NCBI GenBank assembly: GCA_964404745.1
Contig: CAYOLG010000007.1
Coordinates: 62,001-126,000, forward strand
Direction: 5' to 3'
From: Pelagisphaera sp964404745
GTDB taxonomy: Bacteria; Verrucomicrobiota; Verrucomicrobiia; Opitutales; Opitutaceae
Length of the DNA stretch: 64,000 nucleotides
This document shows, piece by piece, positions 17,075 through 26,126 of this stretch (its first letter is position 1; each line of letters starts with the position of its first letter). The notes under the pieces were generated by a model that was given only the letters and a program-made list of their open reading frames with translations, made no database searches and was not told the DNA's origin. The position numbers and the translations under genes were made by a program.

Positions 17075-18456
17075 GGGGAAGTCGTATCACAGTCTTACTC
17101 ATGGCTCTGCTCGCTGTTTTCCGTGGAAGCCCGGTTCAATCGGAAAGCGAACGGCCCAACATACTAATGATTTTGGCGGATGACTTAGGTCGTGAGCTGC
17201 TGTCAATGTACGGAGGGCAGTCGAATTATCAAACGCCTAACTTGGAGAAACTGGCCCAAGAAGGCATGCTGTTCAACACTTGCTACGCAACACCCATGTG
17301 CGTGCCGACTAGAGTGGAATTGCTTACCGGCAGGTATAGTTTTCGCAACTACATGGCTTGGGAAGCCATTGACCGTTCGGAATGGACCTATCCGCAATTG
17401 TTGAAGGCGGTTGGCTACAAAACCGCAATGGCAGGAAAGTGGCATCCGCATGGCCAGTGGAACTTGGATCCCGTTCCTCCGATCCATGCCGGGTTCGACG
17501 AATATTGCAGCTACGACAGCGTCGCTATGGGAGAGCAAGCTAGGGCAGGCCGAGGCAACCGTTTTTGGGGCGGAACGATAATCCGAAATGGGGAAAGCGT
17601 GGATTTGGATCGCTATGGTCCAGATGTGTATAGCGATTTCCTAGTGGACTTTATAGAACGGAACCAGGATGGCCCCTTTCTAGCTTACTATGCCATGACG
17701 AGTATGCATCGCCCCTTTCAGCCGACTCCAGATCATCCGGATGCCCCGGTTCCGGGCCAACCTGCGCCATCCGCTTGGATGGGAGCTCAAGGAAAGACGG
17801 AGAACTTCGCTCCCATGCTCGCCTATGCGGACAAGATGGTTGGCAAGATGCTGGAGAAAATAAACGAACTCGGGATAGCTGAGAATACCCTAGTCGTTTT
17901 CGCGGGCGACAATGGAACCGATAACCACGCCGAGGCTAAAGCCGTTCGAACGCGATATAGAGACGAATGGGTGGCAGGCGGAAAGTATTATCCCACTGAG
18001 CTCGGTGTGAACGTACCTCTCTTGGTTCGCTGGCCGGGTCGAATAGCGGCTGGATCCGTGTGCGACGCGCTCGTCGATATGACCGATTTTTTGCCGACCT
18101 TTTGCCAGGTTGCCGGAGCGGCTTTGCCAGAAGGCTATTCGTTAGATGGGAGGAGTCTAGTTCCCGCGCTTTTGGGACAGGCCACTCAAAGCAAGGAGAT
18201 CGTTCTCACTTGGGGGAACTACGAGAACAATTCCTCAAAGTACAAGGATCCGTCAAACAACACGGACAAACTCGTGGATGCTGCGAGAGGCAATCGCTTC
18301 AAACTCTATTCGGATGGCCGGCTCTACGATGTTTTGAGCGACCCTCTAGAGCGAGAGCCCATCTACCCGGGTGTCGATTCCGCCGCCGACGGCGCCCGGG
18401 GACGATTAGAGGCTTCGATGCGACAGCTTCGCGATTCCCAACCTCGAAGATGGTAA
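17071..18456 (+). CDS. sulfatase 2 (arylsulfatase type), secreted
   Basis: A protein of 461 residues with a short signal peptide (ITVLLMALLAVFRGSPVQS), then RPNILMILADDLGREL. The formylglycine site is CVPTRVELLTGRY with Cys77. The GKWHP segment keeps the active-site histidine, and VVFAGDNGTDNH supplies the second metal ligands. The stretch YYAMTSMHRPFQPTPDHPD places it in the same branch as sulfatases 9 and 11, which read YPMIL.HNPF. Translation is coupled to sulfatase 1 by a four-base overlap. After its stop there is a 272-base gap filled with two repeat families, which may end or weaken the transcript. Confidence 0.92.
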   Translation: MRGSRITVLLMALLAVFRGSPVQSESERPNILMILADDLGRELLSMYGGQSNYQTPNLEKLAQEGMLFNTCYATPMCVPTRVELLTGRYSFRNYMAWEAIDRSEWTYPQLLKAVGYKTAMAGKWHPHGQWNLDPVPPIHAGFDEYCSYDSVAMGEQARAGRGNRFWGGTIIRNGESVDLDRYGPDVYSDFLVDFIERNQDGPFLAYYAMTSMHRPFQPTPDHPDAPVPGQPAPSAWMGAQGKTENFAPMLAYADKMVGKMLEKINELGIAENTLVVFAGDNGTDNHAEAKAVRTRYRDEWVAGGKYYPTELGVNVPLLVRWPGRIAAGSVCDALVDMTDFLPTFCQVAGAALPEGYSLDGRSLVPALLGQATQSKEIVLTWGNYENNSSKYKDPSNNTDKLVDAARGNRFKLYSDGRLYDVLSDPLEREPIYPGVDSAADGARGRLEASMRQLRDSQPRRW

Positions 18457-18466
18457 GGAGCAAAAA

Positions 18467-18536
18467 GGCAGGGAGGATCGTCTCGATCCTCCGATCCGGG
18501 TATAGCTATTGGAGGATCGAGAAGATCCTCCCAACC
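18467..18536 (+). repeat. two-hairpin intergenic repeat (family A), copy 2
   Basis: Two consecutive hairpins: GGAGGATCGTCTCGATCCTCC and GGAGGATCGAGAAGATCCTCC. The outer edges are GGCAGGGAGG and CTCCCAACC. The unit lies directly after the sulfatase 2 stop codon. Confidence 0.85.
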
Positions 18537-18584
18537 AAGATTTACGCTGACGGAAAGCGATCGCTGTACAGGCAGACATTCAAC

Positions 18585-18710
18585 GTAGCGGGCGATCTCC
18601 GAGCGCCCAGAAGTGGTAGCGCAGGCTTCCAGCCTGTTGATTCTTTTTTCGTGCACAAGCGGGATGCCTGTGCTGCTTTGCACGGTGGGCGCTCGGAGAT
18701 CGCCCGCTGC
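18585..18710. repeat. long-range inverted repeat (GCGGGCGATCTCCGAGCGCC arms)
   Basis: The arm GCGGGCGATCTCCGAGCGCC near 18588-18607 returns as an exact inverted copy at about 18688-18707. About 80 bases lie between them and contain a second small palindrome, GCAGGCTTCCAGCCTGT. A half-site with the same start (GTAGCGGGCGATCT) occurs at 31228. The right arm ends about 20 bases before the sulfatase 3 start. Confidence 0.85.
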
Positions 18711-18728
18711 CCTATTCAGCCACGAGCC

Positions 18729-20171
18729 ATGGGGTTTCTGACCCGGATCCTTTGCCTGCTCATCGCTTGGCATGCGACCGCCTCCCTGCTCAGCGAACGC
18801 CCGAACATTCTCTTTATTCTCGTAGACGATTTGGCGTGGACCGATCTGGGCAGCTATGGCCATCCGTGGCACGAAACAGGGCAGATCGACCGGCTTGCCA
18901 AAGAGGGGATGCAATTTACCCAAGCGTATTCGCCCGCCCCGATTTGCTCGGCTGCTCGAGCGAGCATTCTGACAGGTAAAACGACCGCTCGTCTTGGTTT
19001 CGAGTTTGTGGTGAAAGCGGAGCCGGGAAGACAGGTAATCAAGCCTGCTCCGCCCCTACGAGCGCCACCGTTTACCCTGGCATTAGATCCTTCGGAAACG
19101 ACTATTGCTGAGCATCTCCAAGAATTTGGATACCGAACCGCTTTCTTTGGTAAGTGGCACTTGAATCCCCATTACAATGGGCGCTATCTAGGTTGGGATC
19201 CCGAGCTCGGGCCAACTCGACAAGGCTTTGAAGTGGCCATTGAAGACTTTGGCAGCCATCCGTACAGCAGGAGAGAGCTCCCGGTTATTCATGAGACAGG
19301 GCGATTTCATGCAGATGGGATCACGGAACGATCGATTGAATTTTTGAGACGCGATCACCAGCGCCCGTTTTTCCTGATGGTCTCACACTTTTTCGTTCAC
19401 ACGCCCATTCATTCGCCGTATCAGTGGCTGCTAGACAAATACGATAAACTTGTGCCGGTAGGTTCACCGAATAGAGATAAGCGGGTGGTTTATGCAGCGT
19501 TCGTAGAGACGCTCGATCACTACGTTGGCAGGTTGCTCGACGCCTTGGAAGAAACGGGGCTCGCCGAATCCACGCTGGTTGTCTTCCTCTCCGACAACGG
19601 CGGGCATCCCGAATTCGTGTCCCACGAGCCTTTGCGGGGATCCAAGTGGAATCTTTACGAAGGAGGGGTGCGCGTACCGCTACTCATCCGCTGGCCAGAA
19701 CGGATTTCACCCAATTCCCTTTGCGACACTCCAGTAATTGGATACGATATGTTTCCAACTTTTTCCGAGATAGCCGGAGGTCCGATAGATTCCGCCGACC
19801 AAGACGGAGAGAGCTTATTGCCTCTTTTTTATAATTCTAAGGCAAGCTTGGACCGTAATTTGTATTGGCACTTTCCGTACTATCATCCGGAAGGAACCAA
19901 GTTTGGCGAGGCAATCCGTCAAATTGGAGTTGACGATTTTCACGCAAGCCAAACCAGGCCACAATCAGCCATCCGAAAAGGCCCCTACAAATTGATTTAT
20001 TTCGAAGAGAGTAGAAATTCGGAACTCTACAATATTGAAAACGATGTGTCGGAAGGTGATGATCTTTCTCAATCGTTGCCAATCATGGCAGAGGAACTTG
20101 AATGGGATCTCCAGAATTATTTGCAGAGAGTTGGGGCTCGCCGACCCGCAATGAACACATCAGAAAGATGA
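18729..20171 (+). CDS. sulfatase 3 (CSAAR type), secreted
   Basis: The start at 18729 gives 480 residues with a signal peptide (MGFLTRILCLLIAWHATASL) before RPNILFILVDDLAWTDLGS. The formylglycine motif is CSAAR (Cys73), the accepted C-x-A-x-R variant. GKWHLNP and VVFLSDNGGHPE carry the other active-site residues. GSKWNLYEGGVRVPLLIRWP is the usual C-terminal part of arylsulfatase-type enzymes. The open frame back to 18060 passes through sulfatase 2 and the repeats and is not coding. Its stop overlaps the next start (ATGA). Substrate unknown. Confidence 0.92.
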   Translation: MGFLTRILCLLIAWHATASLLSERPNILFILVDDLAWTDLGSYGHPWHETGQIDRLAKEGMQFTQAYSPAPICSAARASILTGKTTARLGFEFVVKAEPGRQVIKPAPPLRAPPFTLALDPSETTIAEHLQEFGYRTAFFGKWHLNPHYNGRYLGWDPELGPTRQGFEVAIEDFGSHPYSRRELPVIHETGRFHADGITERSIEFLRRDHQRPFFLMVSHFFVHTPIHSPYQWLLDKYDKLVPVGSPNRDKRVVYAAFVETLDHYVGRLLDALEETGLAESTLVVFLSDNGGHPEFVSHEPLRGSKWNLYEGGVRVPLLIRWPERISPNSLCDTPVIGYDMFPTFSEIAGGPIDSADQDGESLLPLFYNSKASLDRNLYWHFPYYHPEGTKFGEAIRQIGVDDFHASQTRPQSAIRKGPYKLIYFEESRNSELYNIENDVSEGDDLSQSLPIMAEELEWDLQNYLQRVGARRPAMNTSER

Positions 20172-21574
20172 TGTTGAATCGTTTCCTTGCCACAGTTTTC
20201 CTTGCCATCGCTTCCGTCCTTTTCGGATCTGGAAAACCGAACGTTCTGTTCATAGCTGTCGACGACTTGCGCGTCGAGCTAGGTTGCTACGGGGATCGTC
20301 ATGTATTGTCCCCGAACATAGACAAACTAGCTGGGCAAGGGATCCTATTCGAACGGGCTTATTGTCAGCAGACCGTCTGCAATCCCTCCCGGGCATCCTT
20401 GCTAACCGGTATGCGTCCGGATTCACTCCGTGTTTGGGATTTGTATACGCATTTCCGGCAAAACGCGCCCGATGCCGTGACCTTACCCCAGCTGTTCAAG
20501 CAGCATGGCTACCAGTCGATAGGGGTCGGGAAAATTTTCCACAATTGGCGACAGGACGATTGGCGTGGGGACCGCGTTTCTTGGAGCGAGCCGGAGTTTC
20601 TCCACTACGCGACTCACGGCCACGATGAAGCGAAAGTCGATGATCCGTTACCGCCAAATCTAGCCTCAGGAGTTGGCGGTATCGAGTGTCGCGATGTGTC
20701 AGACGAAGCCTATTACGACGGCCGTGTCGCTCGGAAAGCGCTGGAGCGAATGCGGGCGTTGGCGCAGTCTGAGGAACCCTTCTTTTTAGCGGTGGGGTTC
20801 TGGAAGCCGCATACGCCTTTCAACGCTCCGAAGAAGTATTGGGATATGTATGATCGAGACACGATTCCGGTTCCTCACCATCTGGTTCCGCCCGTGGATG
20901 TTCCGGATATCGCATTGACGAGTTCCCGGTACGATGGAAAAAGCAAGCCAACGGAACTGCGTGAGATGCATCACGGGCATCTGGCGGCGATCACATATTT
21001 GGATACACAGATTGGCAAAGTGATCGATGAGCTCGACAGGCTGGGTTTGCGAAAGAATACCATTATTGTTTTGTGGTCGGATCATGGACTCCATTTGGGC
21101 GAGCACGGTCTGACCCGCAAGACGACGGCCTTCGAACTCGATGCCCGAGTGCCGCTTATTATCGCTACGCCGAATCATGCAGTCGGGCAGCGCTCCAAAG
21201 CTTTAGTGGAGCTGCTGGATATATATCCAACCTTGACCGAACTGTGTGGCATTTTGCCTCCTGATGGCATAGAAGGGCGATCTCTGGTGCCGCTTTTGCA
21301 GAATCCAAACTGGGCATTTAAATTCGCAGCTATGACGCAAACGCCGCGTCCCAATTATCCGAAAGGCAAGATGCCCGAAGTGATGGGCTACTCCGCGAGA
21401 ACGGAGCGATTCCGCTATACGGAATGGCGGGACTTCCAGTCAGGCCGTGTGCTTGCTCGAGAATTGTATGATCACCAAAAGGATCCGCTGGAAACGGTTA
21501 ATGTGGTGGGGAAAAATGAATACAATAAATGGCTGCCTGGGTTAAAGTCTCAATTGGAGGAGTTGGCAAGATGA
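20168..21574 (+). CDS. sulfatase 4 (iduronate-2-sulfatase-like), secreted
   Basis: The start at 20168 (MMLNRFLATVFLAIASVLFG) overlaps the previous stop and gives 468 residues with a clear signal peptide. KPNVLFIAVDDLRVELGCYG, the formylglycine site CNPSRASLLTG (Cys71), GKIFHNWRQ and LWSDHGLHLGEHG match sulfatase 1 nearly segment for segment. They look like an older duplication separated by two unrelated sulfatases. It is coupled both upstream and downstream by ATGA overlaps. Confidence 0.93.
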   Translation: MMLNRFLATVFLAIASVLFGSGKPNVLFIAVDDLRVELGCYGDRHVLSPNIDKLAGQGILFERAYCQQTVCNPSRASLLTGMRPDSLRVWDLYTHFRQNAPDAVTLPQLFKQHGYQSIGVGKIFHNWRQDDWRGDRVSWSEPEFLHYATHGHDEAKVDDPLPPNLASGVGGIECRDVSDEAYYDGRVARKALERMRALAQSEEPFFLAVGFWKPHTPFNAPKKYWDMYDRDTIPVPHHLVPPVDVPDIALTSSRYDGKSKPTELREMHHGHLAAITYLDTQIGKVIDELDRLGLRKNTIIVLWSDHGLHLGEHGLTRKTTAFELDARVPLIIATPNHAVGQRSKALVELLDIYPTLTELCGILPPDGIEGRSLVPLLQNPNWAFKFAAMTQTPRPNYPKGKMPEVMGYSARTERFRYTEWRDFQSGRVLARELYDHQKDPLETVNVVGKNEYNKWLPGLKSQLEELAR

Positions 21575-22959
21575 TGAACGACCGGAAGGGAAGGTATGCT
21601 AGATCTAGATTAGGCAGCCTAGAGTCATGCGCTGCAATTATTTACCTCTTGGGCTTTATGCCTTTTGCCTTGGCTGCCGCTCGCCCCAACATCGTATTTA
21701 TTATGGCCGACGATCTGGGTTATGGCGACCTAGGTTGTTATGGTAACGAGGACATCGAAACGCCGCATATTGATGCCTTAGCGAATGGCGGATTGCGATT
21801 TCTCGATTTTCATTCTTCGGGCCCCATGTGTACACCGACCCGCGTGGCGTCATTGACTGGGAAGTATCAGCACCGGTTTGGCGAGAAATTCGATGGAGCG
21901 ATTTCAGGGGTTGGTGACTACCACTCTGGCTTACCTCTTGAAGCGATAACTATTGCAGAAGTCTTAAAGGATAGAGGCTACACCACGGGTTGCTTTGGAA
22001 AATGGCATTTGGGTTTTCTGCCGCCTTATTTTCCAAGCAAGCAGGGGTTCGATGAGTTTCGAGGCTTGGGATCCGGGGATGGCGATTTCTTTACGCGCGT
22101 CGATCGTAGTGGTCGTGAAGATTGGTGGACTAATGATGAGAGAACGGAGGAGGTAGGTTACACGACGGATCTAATAACCAACCATAGTGTTGATTTTATA
22201 GAGCGACATCGCGATGAGCCGTTCTTTTTATATGTACCTCATCTAGCGATTCACTTCCCATGGCAAGGGCCTGAGGATCCGCCCCATCGTCAAGCCGGAA
22301 CGGCGTATCACGAAGACAAGTGGGGACTCATTCCGGATAGGTCCAACGTGTATCCGCATGTAAGGGCTATGATTGAATCGTTGGATAAAAGCGTCGGCAA
22401 TATCTTGAGCGCTTTGAAAAAGGAAGGTCTGATTGAGAATACGCTAGTTGTTTTCACTTCCGACAACGGCGGCTACATTAGCTACAGCGGTGGATTCGAA
22501 AACATTTCCAGCAATGGGCCCTTGCGTGGACAAAAGTCCCAGGTTTACGAAGGAGGCCATCGGGTACCGGCCATCGTCTCATGGAGGGGAAGAATTGATC
22601 CGGGGATTACGGATCAAACAACTATTTCGATGGACTGGTTTCCGACTTTCGCTAAATTGGCAGGAGCTTCGATCGCCGATCTGCAACTAGATGGCGCGGA
22701 TCTTTCACCGTTATTGTTTGATAGATACAAGCTACCGGATCGTAATCTGTTTTGGAGAATCCGGGGGAATTGGGCGGCGCGAAGCGGCCCGTGGAAATTG
22801 GTTTACGCGAATGGAGACATGGGGCTCTTCAATTTGGATGAAGATATCGGAGAAGCTAATGATCTTTACCGAGAGCGCCCTGAGAAAGCCAAGAGCCTTC
22901 AAGAGGCGTGGGGTCAATGGAATGATGATGTAAACCGAAGCGCAGGGAGATTTAAATGA
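21571..22959 (+). CDS. sulfatase 5 (arylsulfatase A type), secreted
   Basis: The start at 21571 overlaps the stop of sulfatase 4 and has a good ribosome binding site, GGAGG at 21556-21560 inside the preceding gene. The protein has 462 residues. A rather long N-region (about 20 residues) precedes the hydrophobic core IIYLLGFMPFALAAA. RPNIVFIMADDLGYGDLGCY, CTPTRVASLTGKY (Cys87), CFGKWHLGF and VVFTSDNGGYIS are all canonical. It overlaps sulfatase 6 by ATGA. Confidence 0.93.
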   Translation: MMNDRKGRYARSRLGSLESCAAIIYLLGFMPFALAAARPNIVFIMADDLGYGDLGCYGNEDIETPHIDALANGGLRFLDFHSSGPMCTPTRVASLTGKYQHRFGEKFDGAISGVGDYHSGLPLEAITIAEVLKDRGYTTGCFGKWHLGFLPPYFPSKQGFDEFRGLGSGDGDFFTRVDRSGREDWWTNDERTEEVGYTTDLITNHSVDFIERHRDEPFFLYVPHLAIHFPWQGPEDPPHRQAGTAYHEDKWGLIPDRSNVYPHVRAMIESLDKSVGNILSALKKEGLIENTLVVFTSDNGGYISYSGGFENISSNGPLRGQKSQVYEGGHRVPAIVSWRGRIDPGITDQTTISMDWFPTFAKLAGASIADLQLDGADLSPLLFDRYKLPDRNLFWRIRGNWAARSGPWKLVYANGDMGLFNLDEDIGEANDLYRERPEKAKSLQEAWGQWNDDVNRSAGRFK

Positions 22960-24449
22960 GGAGGGCTTTCCTAACTGGTTCGTTTTTCCTTTCCTCATTG
23001 GCCTGCCTAGACGCTCGTCCAAACATAATTTTTATAATGGCCGACGATTTGGGTTCATGGATCATGAGCGCAGAAGCGTTCCCGAATACGCGAACGCCCA
23101 ATCTCGATCGCCTAGCCATGGAAGGAGTGATTCTGGAGAACGCGTTTTCAGTGAGCGCCGTATGCAGTCCCTCTCGCGGCGCATTTCTGAGCAGCCGTTA
23201 TCCCACTGAAAACGGAGTCATCGATAACCTAAAAAACGAGGAAAGCCCCGGATTACATCCTGGTTTGCCTACCTGGTCCCAAGTGTTGAAGGATTCCGGA
23301 TACAATACTATTTTGGTTGGCAAATGGGGTCTGGGAGGATGGCGGGATGCGGATCTTCCGACTAATCGAGGATACAAGGAATTTGCCGGATTCCTTAGTG
23401 GCGGACGCCAATCGAAGGAGCCGAGTGTTTGTTTTCTGAAACCTGGTCAAACTACACTGTCTGAAATGCAGACTATCGATTACGAAACGATTCCGGGTGA
23501 TCAATACACCCCGGATTTGCTCGGAGATTTTTCGGTGGATTTTATCAAAAAGTATTCGGCCGAATCAGACCCTTTTTGCCTCTCTCTCCACTTCTGGGCT
23601 CCCCACGCCAATACTCGATTTCCTGAAGGGTATGAATTTCCCCATGATGACCGATCCTGGTTGCCCATGAGAGAGATTGACCAACGGTACTGGAAACAAC
23701 TGTCCGATGAGGAGATCGTTTTGCCGGAGCCTGATTTTCCCAATCTAAACAAGCAACGCGCTCGCCGGATGATACGTGAATACCATTCCAGCGTTCATGC
23801 GGTAGACCGGAATGTAGGCCGGTTGATGAAGCTGCTCGACGAATTGGAAATCGCGAACAACACGGTTGTTATTGTTACTTCAGATCACGGCTACATGATG
23901 GGGCATCATGGCATGTGGCACAAAGGCAACGGGCGGTGGTTGACTCGCAATAAGCAGGACCCGTCAACCAGTCGACTATATGGCGATGGTGAAAGTCGTA
24001 TTAATCTATTCGATGACTCCATGCATGTGCCCTGCGTTGTTCGTTGGCCTGAACGACTTAAACCTAGGGGTCGTGTAAGTCAGGTTATTAGTCATTTGGA
24101 TTGGTTTCCCACACTAGTGGCAATAACCGAAGCCGAACTCCCAGAAAACAGTCTGATAAGGGGAAGGAATGCGTTGCCTTTATTGGAAGGCAAACCGGCG
24201 CAGGTTTGGAAAAACGATCTCTTCGGGCAGTATCTGAATCTAAGATGCTACCGTACGTCTCGTTGGAAACTAGTGCGACACTTTGGCAATCGAGCCGGTG
24301 ACGAATTTTACGATTTGCTCAACGATCCCTCAGAACAGACGAATCTGTTCTCGTCGAATGATTCATCGATCGAGAAGGCGAGATCAATGATCTCTCGAAA
24401 GCTCACATTGGAGATGAAACAGATCAACGATCCCTATTTGCCTAACTAG
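22956..24449 (+). CDS. sulfatase 6 (CSPSR, heparan-sulfatase-like), secreted
   Basis: A protein of 497 residues with a short signal peptide (MRRAFLTGSFFLSSLACLDA). The formylglycine site is CSPSRGAFLSSRYPTENGV (Cys70). The usual LTG after the motif is replaced by LSSR, as in N-sulfoglucosamine sulfohydrolase-like branches. The GKWHL segment reads VGKWGLGGW, so the histidine is absent. VTSDHGYMMGHHGMWHK supplies the C-terminal active-site residues. Coupled to sulfatase 5 by ATGA, with sulfatase 7 following within about ten bases. Confidence 0.92.
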   Translation: MRRAFLTGSFFLSSLACLDARPNIIFIMADDLGSWIMSAEAFPNTRTPNLDRLAMEGVILENAFSVSAVCSPSRGAFLSSRYPTENGVIDNLKNEESPGLHPGLPTWSQVLKDSGYNTILVGKWGLGGWRDADLPTNRGYKEFAGFLSGGRQSKEPSVCFLKPGQTTLSEMQTIDYETIPGDQYTPDLLGDFSVDFIKKYSAESDPFCLSLHFWAPHANTRFPEGYEFPHDDRSWLPMREIDQRYWKQLSDEEIVLPEPDFPNLNKQRARRMIREYHSSVHAVDRNVGRLMKLLDELEIANNTVVIVTSDHGYMMGHHGMWHKGNGRWLTRNKQDPSTSRLYGDGESRINLFDDSMHVPCVVRWPERLKPRGRVSQVISHLDWFPTLVAITEAELPENSLIRGRNALPLLEGKPAQVWKNDLFGQYLNLRCYRTSRWKLVRHFGNRAGDEFYDLLNDPSEQTNLFSSNDSSIEKARSMISRKLTLEMKQINDPYLPN

Positions 24450-24459
24450 ATTGATCCTG

Positions 24460-25842
24460 ATGAAATCCGCTCTCCAGTTATCATTGCTTGTCTGTTTTGC
24501 CTCCCTTTTATTACAGGTTTGTGCCCGCCCCAACATCGTTCTCATCATGGCGGACGATTTGGGTTATGGGGATTTAGGCTGTTATGGGCAGCAGCATTTC
24601 TCTACGCCTCATATCGACGCTCTCGCGGAGCGAGGCATCCGATTTACACAGGCCTATGCTGGCGGCCCTGTGTGTACGTCCTCCCGCAGCGCCTTAATGA
24701 CGGGTCTTCACGGAGGACATACGCCGGCTCGCGATAATGTACCCCACTATGAAACGTATTTGCGAACGAACGACATTACCGTAGCGGAAATCCTCCAGTC
24801 TCGCGGCTATCGTTGTGGCGGTGTGGGGAAATGGAGTCTGGGGGATCCCGGAACTGAGGGCGATGCCACGAATCAAGGTTTCGACATGTGGTTTGGATAT
24901 CAAAATCAAGACCATGCCCACTACTACTATCCTGATTATCTAGACGATAGCGCATTGCCTTCGGGCAAGCTGCAGCTGCCCAACAACAGTCTAACAAAAT
25001 CGGACTACAGTCACGACTTGCTGACCGAGAGGGCACTGGATTTTATTTCCGATTCTGCCGAAGGGTCTTTCTTTCTCTATGTGGCCTACACCTTGCCTCA
25101 TTTCTCCCATGGTTCGGAGGATCCAGATCGCTTAGCCGTTCCGGATTGGGAGGAATTCGGCCATCCGGGCTGGAGTGATGCCGCTAAAAAATATGCAGCG
25201 ATGGTCAAGCGACTGGATGACGACGTGGAACGAATCGTTAGGCACATTCAACGGCTCGGACTATCCGAAAACACGCTGATCATCTTTACGAGCGACAATG
25301 GGCCGTTGGGCTCGGGTCCGAGCGAGGAATTAAACAATAATGGCCCCTTGCGGGGAGCGAAACGAAGTCTATACGAAGGGGGAATTCGGGTTCCGTTTAT
25401 CGCAAGTTGGCCGGGTGAGATTCCACATGGAACAGTGAGCGACGAGGTTATCGTCTTCTGGGACTTGCTTTCGACCTTTGCGGAAATTTCCGGAGCCGAT
25501 GCGCCCACAGCCATCGATGGCATTTCTATCGTCAACGCCCTAAAAGGAAGAGGGCTTAGCGACAAACGAGATTACTTGTATTGGGATTATGGGCATACAC
25601 GGCCTCGATATGATCAAACGGTTCGCGTGGGGGATTGGAAAGGGATTCGTTTCGGCCGAGGCTCGAAGTTGGAGCTTTACAACCTAAAGTCGGATATCGG
25701 AGAAACCAAAGACCTCGCCGCGGCTCATCCGGATATCGTCAGCCGGATCGAAGGAATCATGGAAAACGCAGTGATACCTAGCGACCGCTACCCAATCGGC
25801 GACCTCTACCAAGGCGGACCCATTTGGAAGAAGACGTGGTAG
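24460..25842 (+). CDS. sulfatase 7 (CTSSR motif), secreted
   Basis: The ATG at 24460 gives 460 residues. A TTG three codons upstream (24451) is possible but unnecessary. The signal peptide is LSLLVCFASLLLQVCA, then RPNIVLIMADDLGYGDLGCY. The modification motif is CTSSRSALMTGLHGGH (Cys72), with serine where formylglycine-generating enzyme normally reads proline or alanine. The GKWHL segment is VGKWSLGDPG, lacking the histidine. The GLHGGHTPARDN stretch marks a known arylsulfatase branch. The metal site IFTSDNGPLGSG is intact. Last gene of the first sulfatase run. Confidence 0.92.
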   Translation: MKSALQLSLLVCFASLLLQVCARPNIVLIMADDLGYGDLGCYGQQHFSTPHIDALAERGIRFTQAYAGGPVCTSSRSALMTGLHGGHTPARDNVPHYETYLRTNDITVAEILQSRGYRCGGVGKWSLGDPGTEGDATNQGFDMWFGYQNQDHAHYYYPDYLDDSALPSGKLQLPNNSLTKSDYSHDLLTERALDFISDSAEGSFFLYVAYTLPHFSHGSEDPDRLAVPDWEEFGHPGWSDAAKKYAAMVKRLDDDVERIVRHIQRLGLSENTLIIFTSDNGPLGSGPSEELNNNGPLRGAKRSLYEGGIRVPFIASWPGEIPHGTVSDEVIVFWDLLSTFAEISGADAPTAIDGISIVNALKGRGLSDKRDYLYWDYGHTRPRYDQTVRVGDWKGIRFGRGSKLELYNLKSDIGETKDLAAAHPDIVSRIEGIMENAVIPSDRYPIGDLYQGGPIWKKTW

Positions 25843-25877
25843 GGTAGGCCTAAGCAGTATCGCAATAGGGATACATG

Positions 25878-25945
25878 CGGCGACGCGCAAGCGCGGAGCC
25901 CTACGTTCGCGATTCATGGTGGGGTTTGCGCTTGCGCAATGCCGT
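25878..25945. repeat. GC-rich inverted repeat (GCGCAAGCGC / GCGCTTGCGC)
   Basis: CGGCGACGCGCAAGCGCGGA (from 25879) faces TTTGCGCTTGCGCAATGCCG about 30 bases on. It lies between the ends of sulfatase 7 and the minus-strand UxaA-family gene, where transcription converges. Further short repeats (CACGCAGAGCGTGATCC, CCGCGAAGCG) follow up to 26025. Confidence 0.55.
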
Positions 25946-26066
25946 GGCTCGATAAGATCCCCAGTTCCTCTCATAAGGTTCACGCAGAGCGTGATCCTTC
26001 CGCGAAGCGTATCCTGTTGAAGAAGAGATCGGGAATGCTACTACAGGCACGATGACTGCGCCATCC

Positions 26067-26085
26067 TAGAGAGTGTCCAATAACT
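26067..26085. repeat. solitary terminal repeat of the MITE-like element
   Basis: TAGAGAGTGTCCAATAACT is the same terminus as at the right end of the 15219-15504 element. I found no partner end nearby, so this is a decayed or partly deleted copy. Confidence 0.6.
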
Positions 26086-26126
26086 ACCATCTAATAGAGC
26101 ATACATCGAATTTAGGGGACAGGCAT

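Noticed and set aside
18060..18728. Upstream extension of sulfatase 3 by 223 codons
   Set aside because: It runs through the end of sulfatase 2 in another frame and through two repeat families; the signal peptide starts at 18729.
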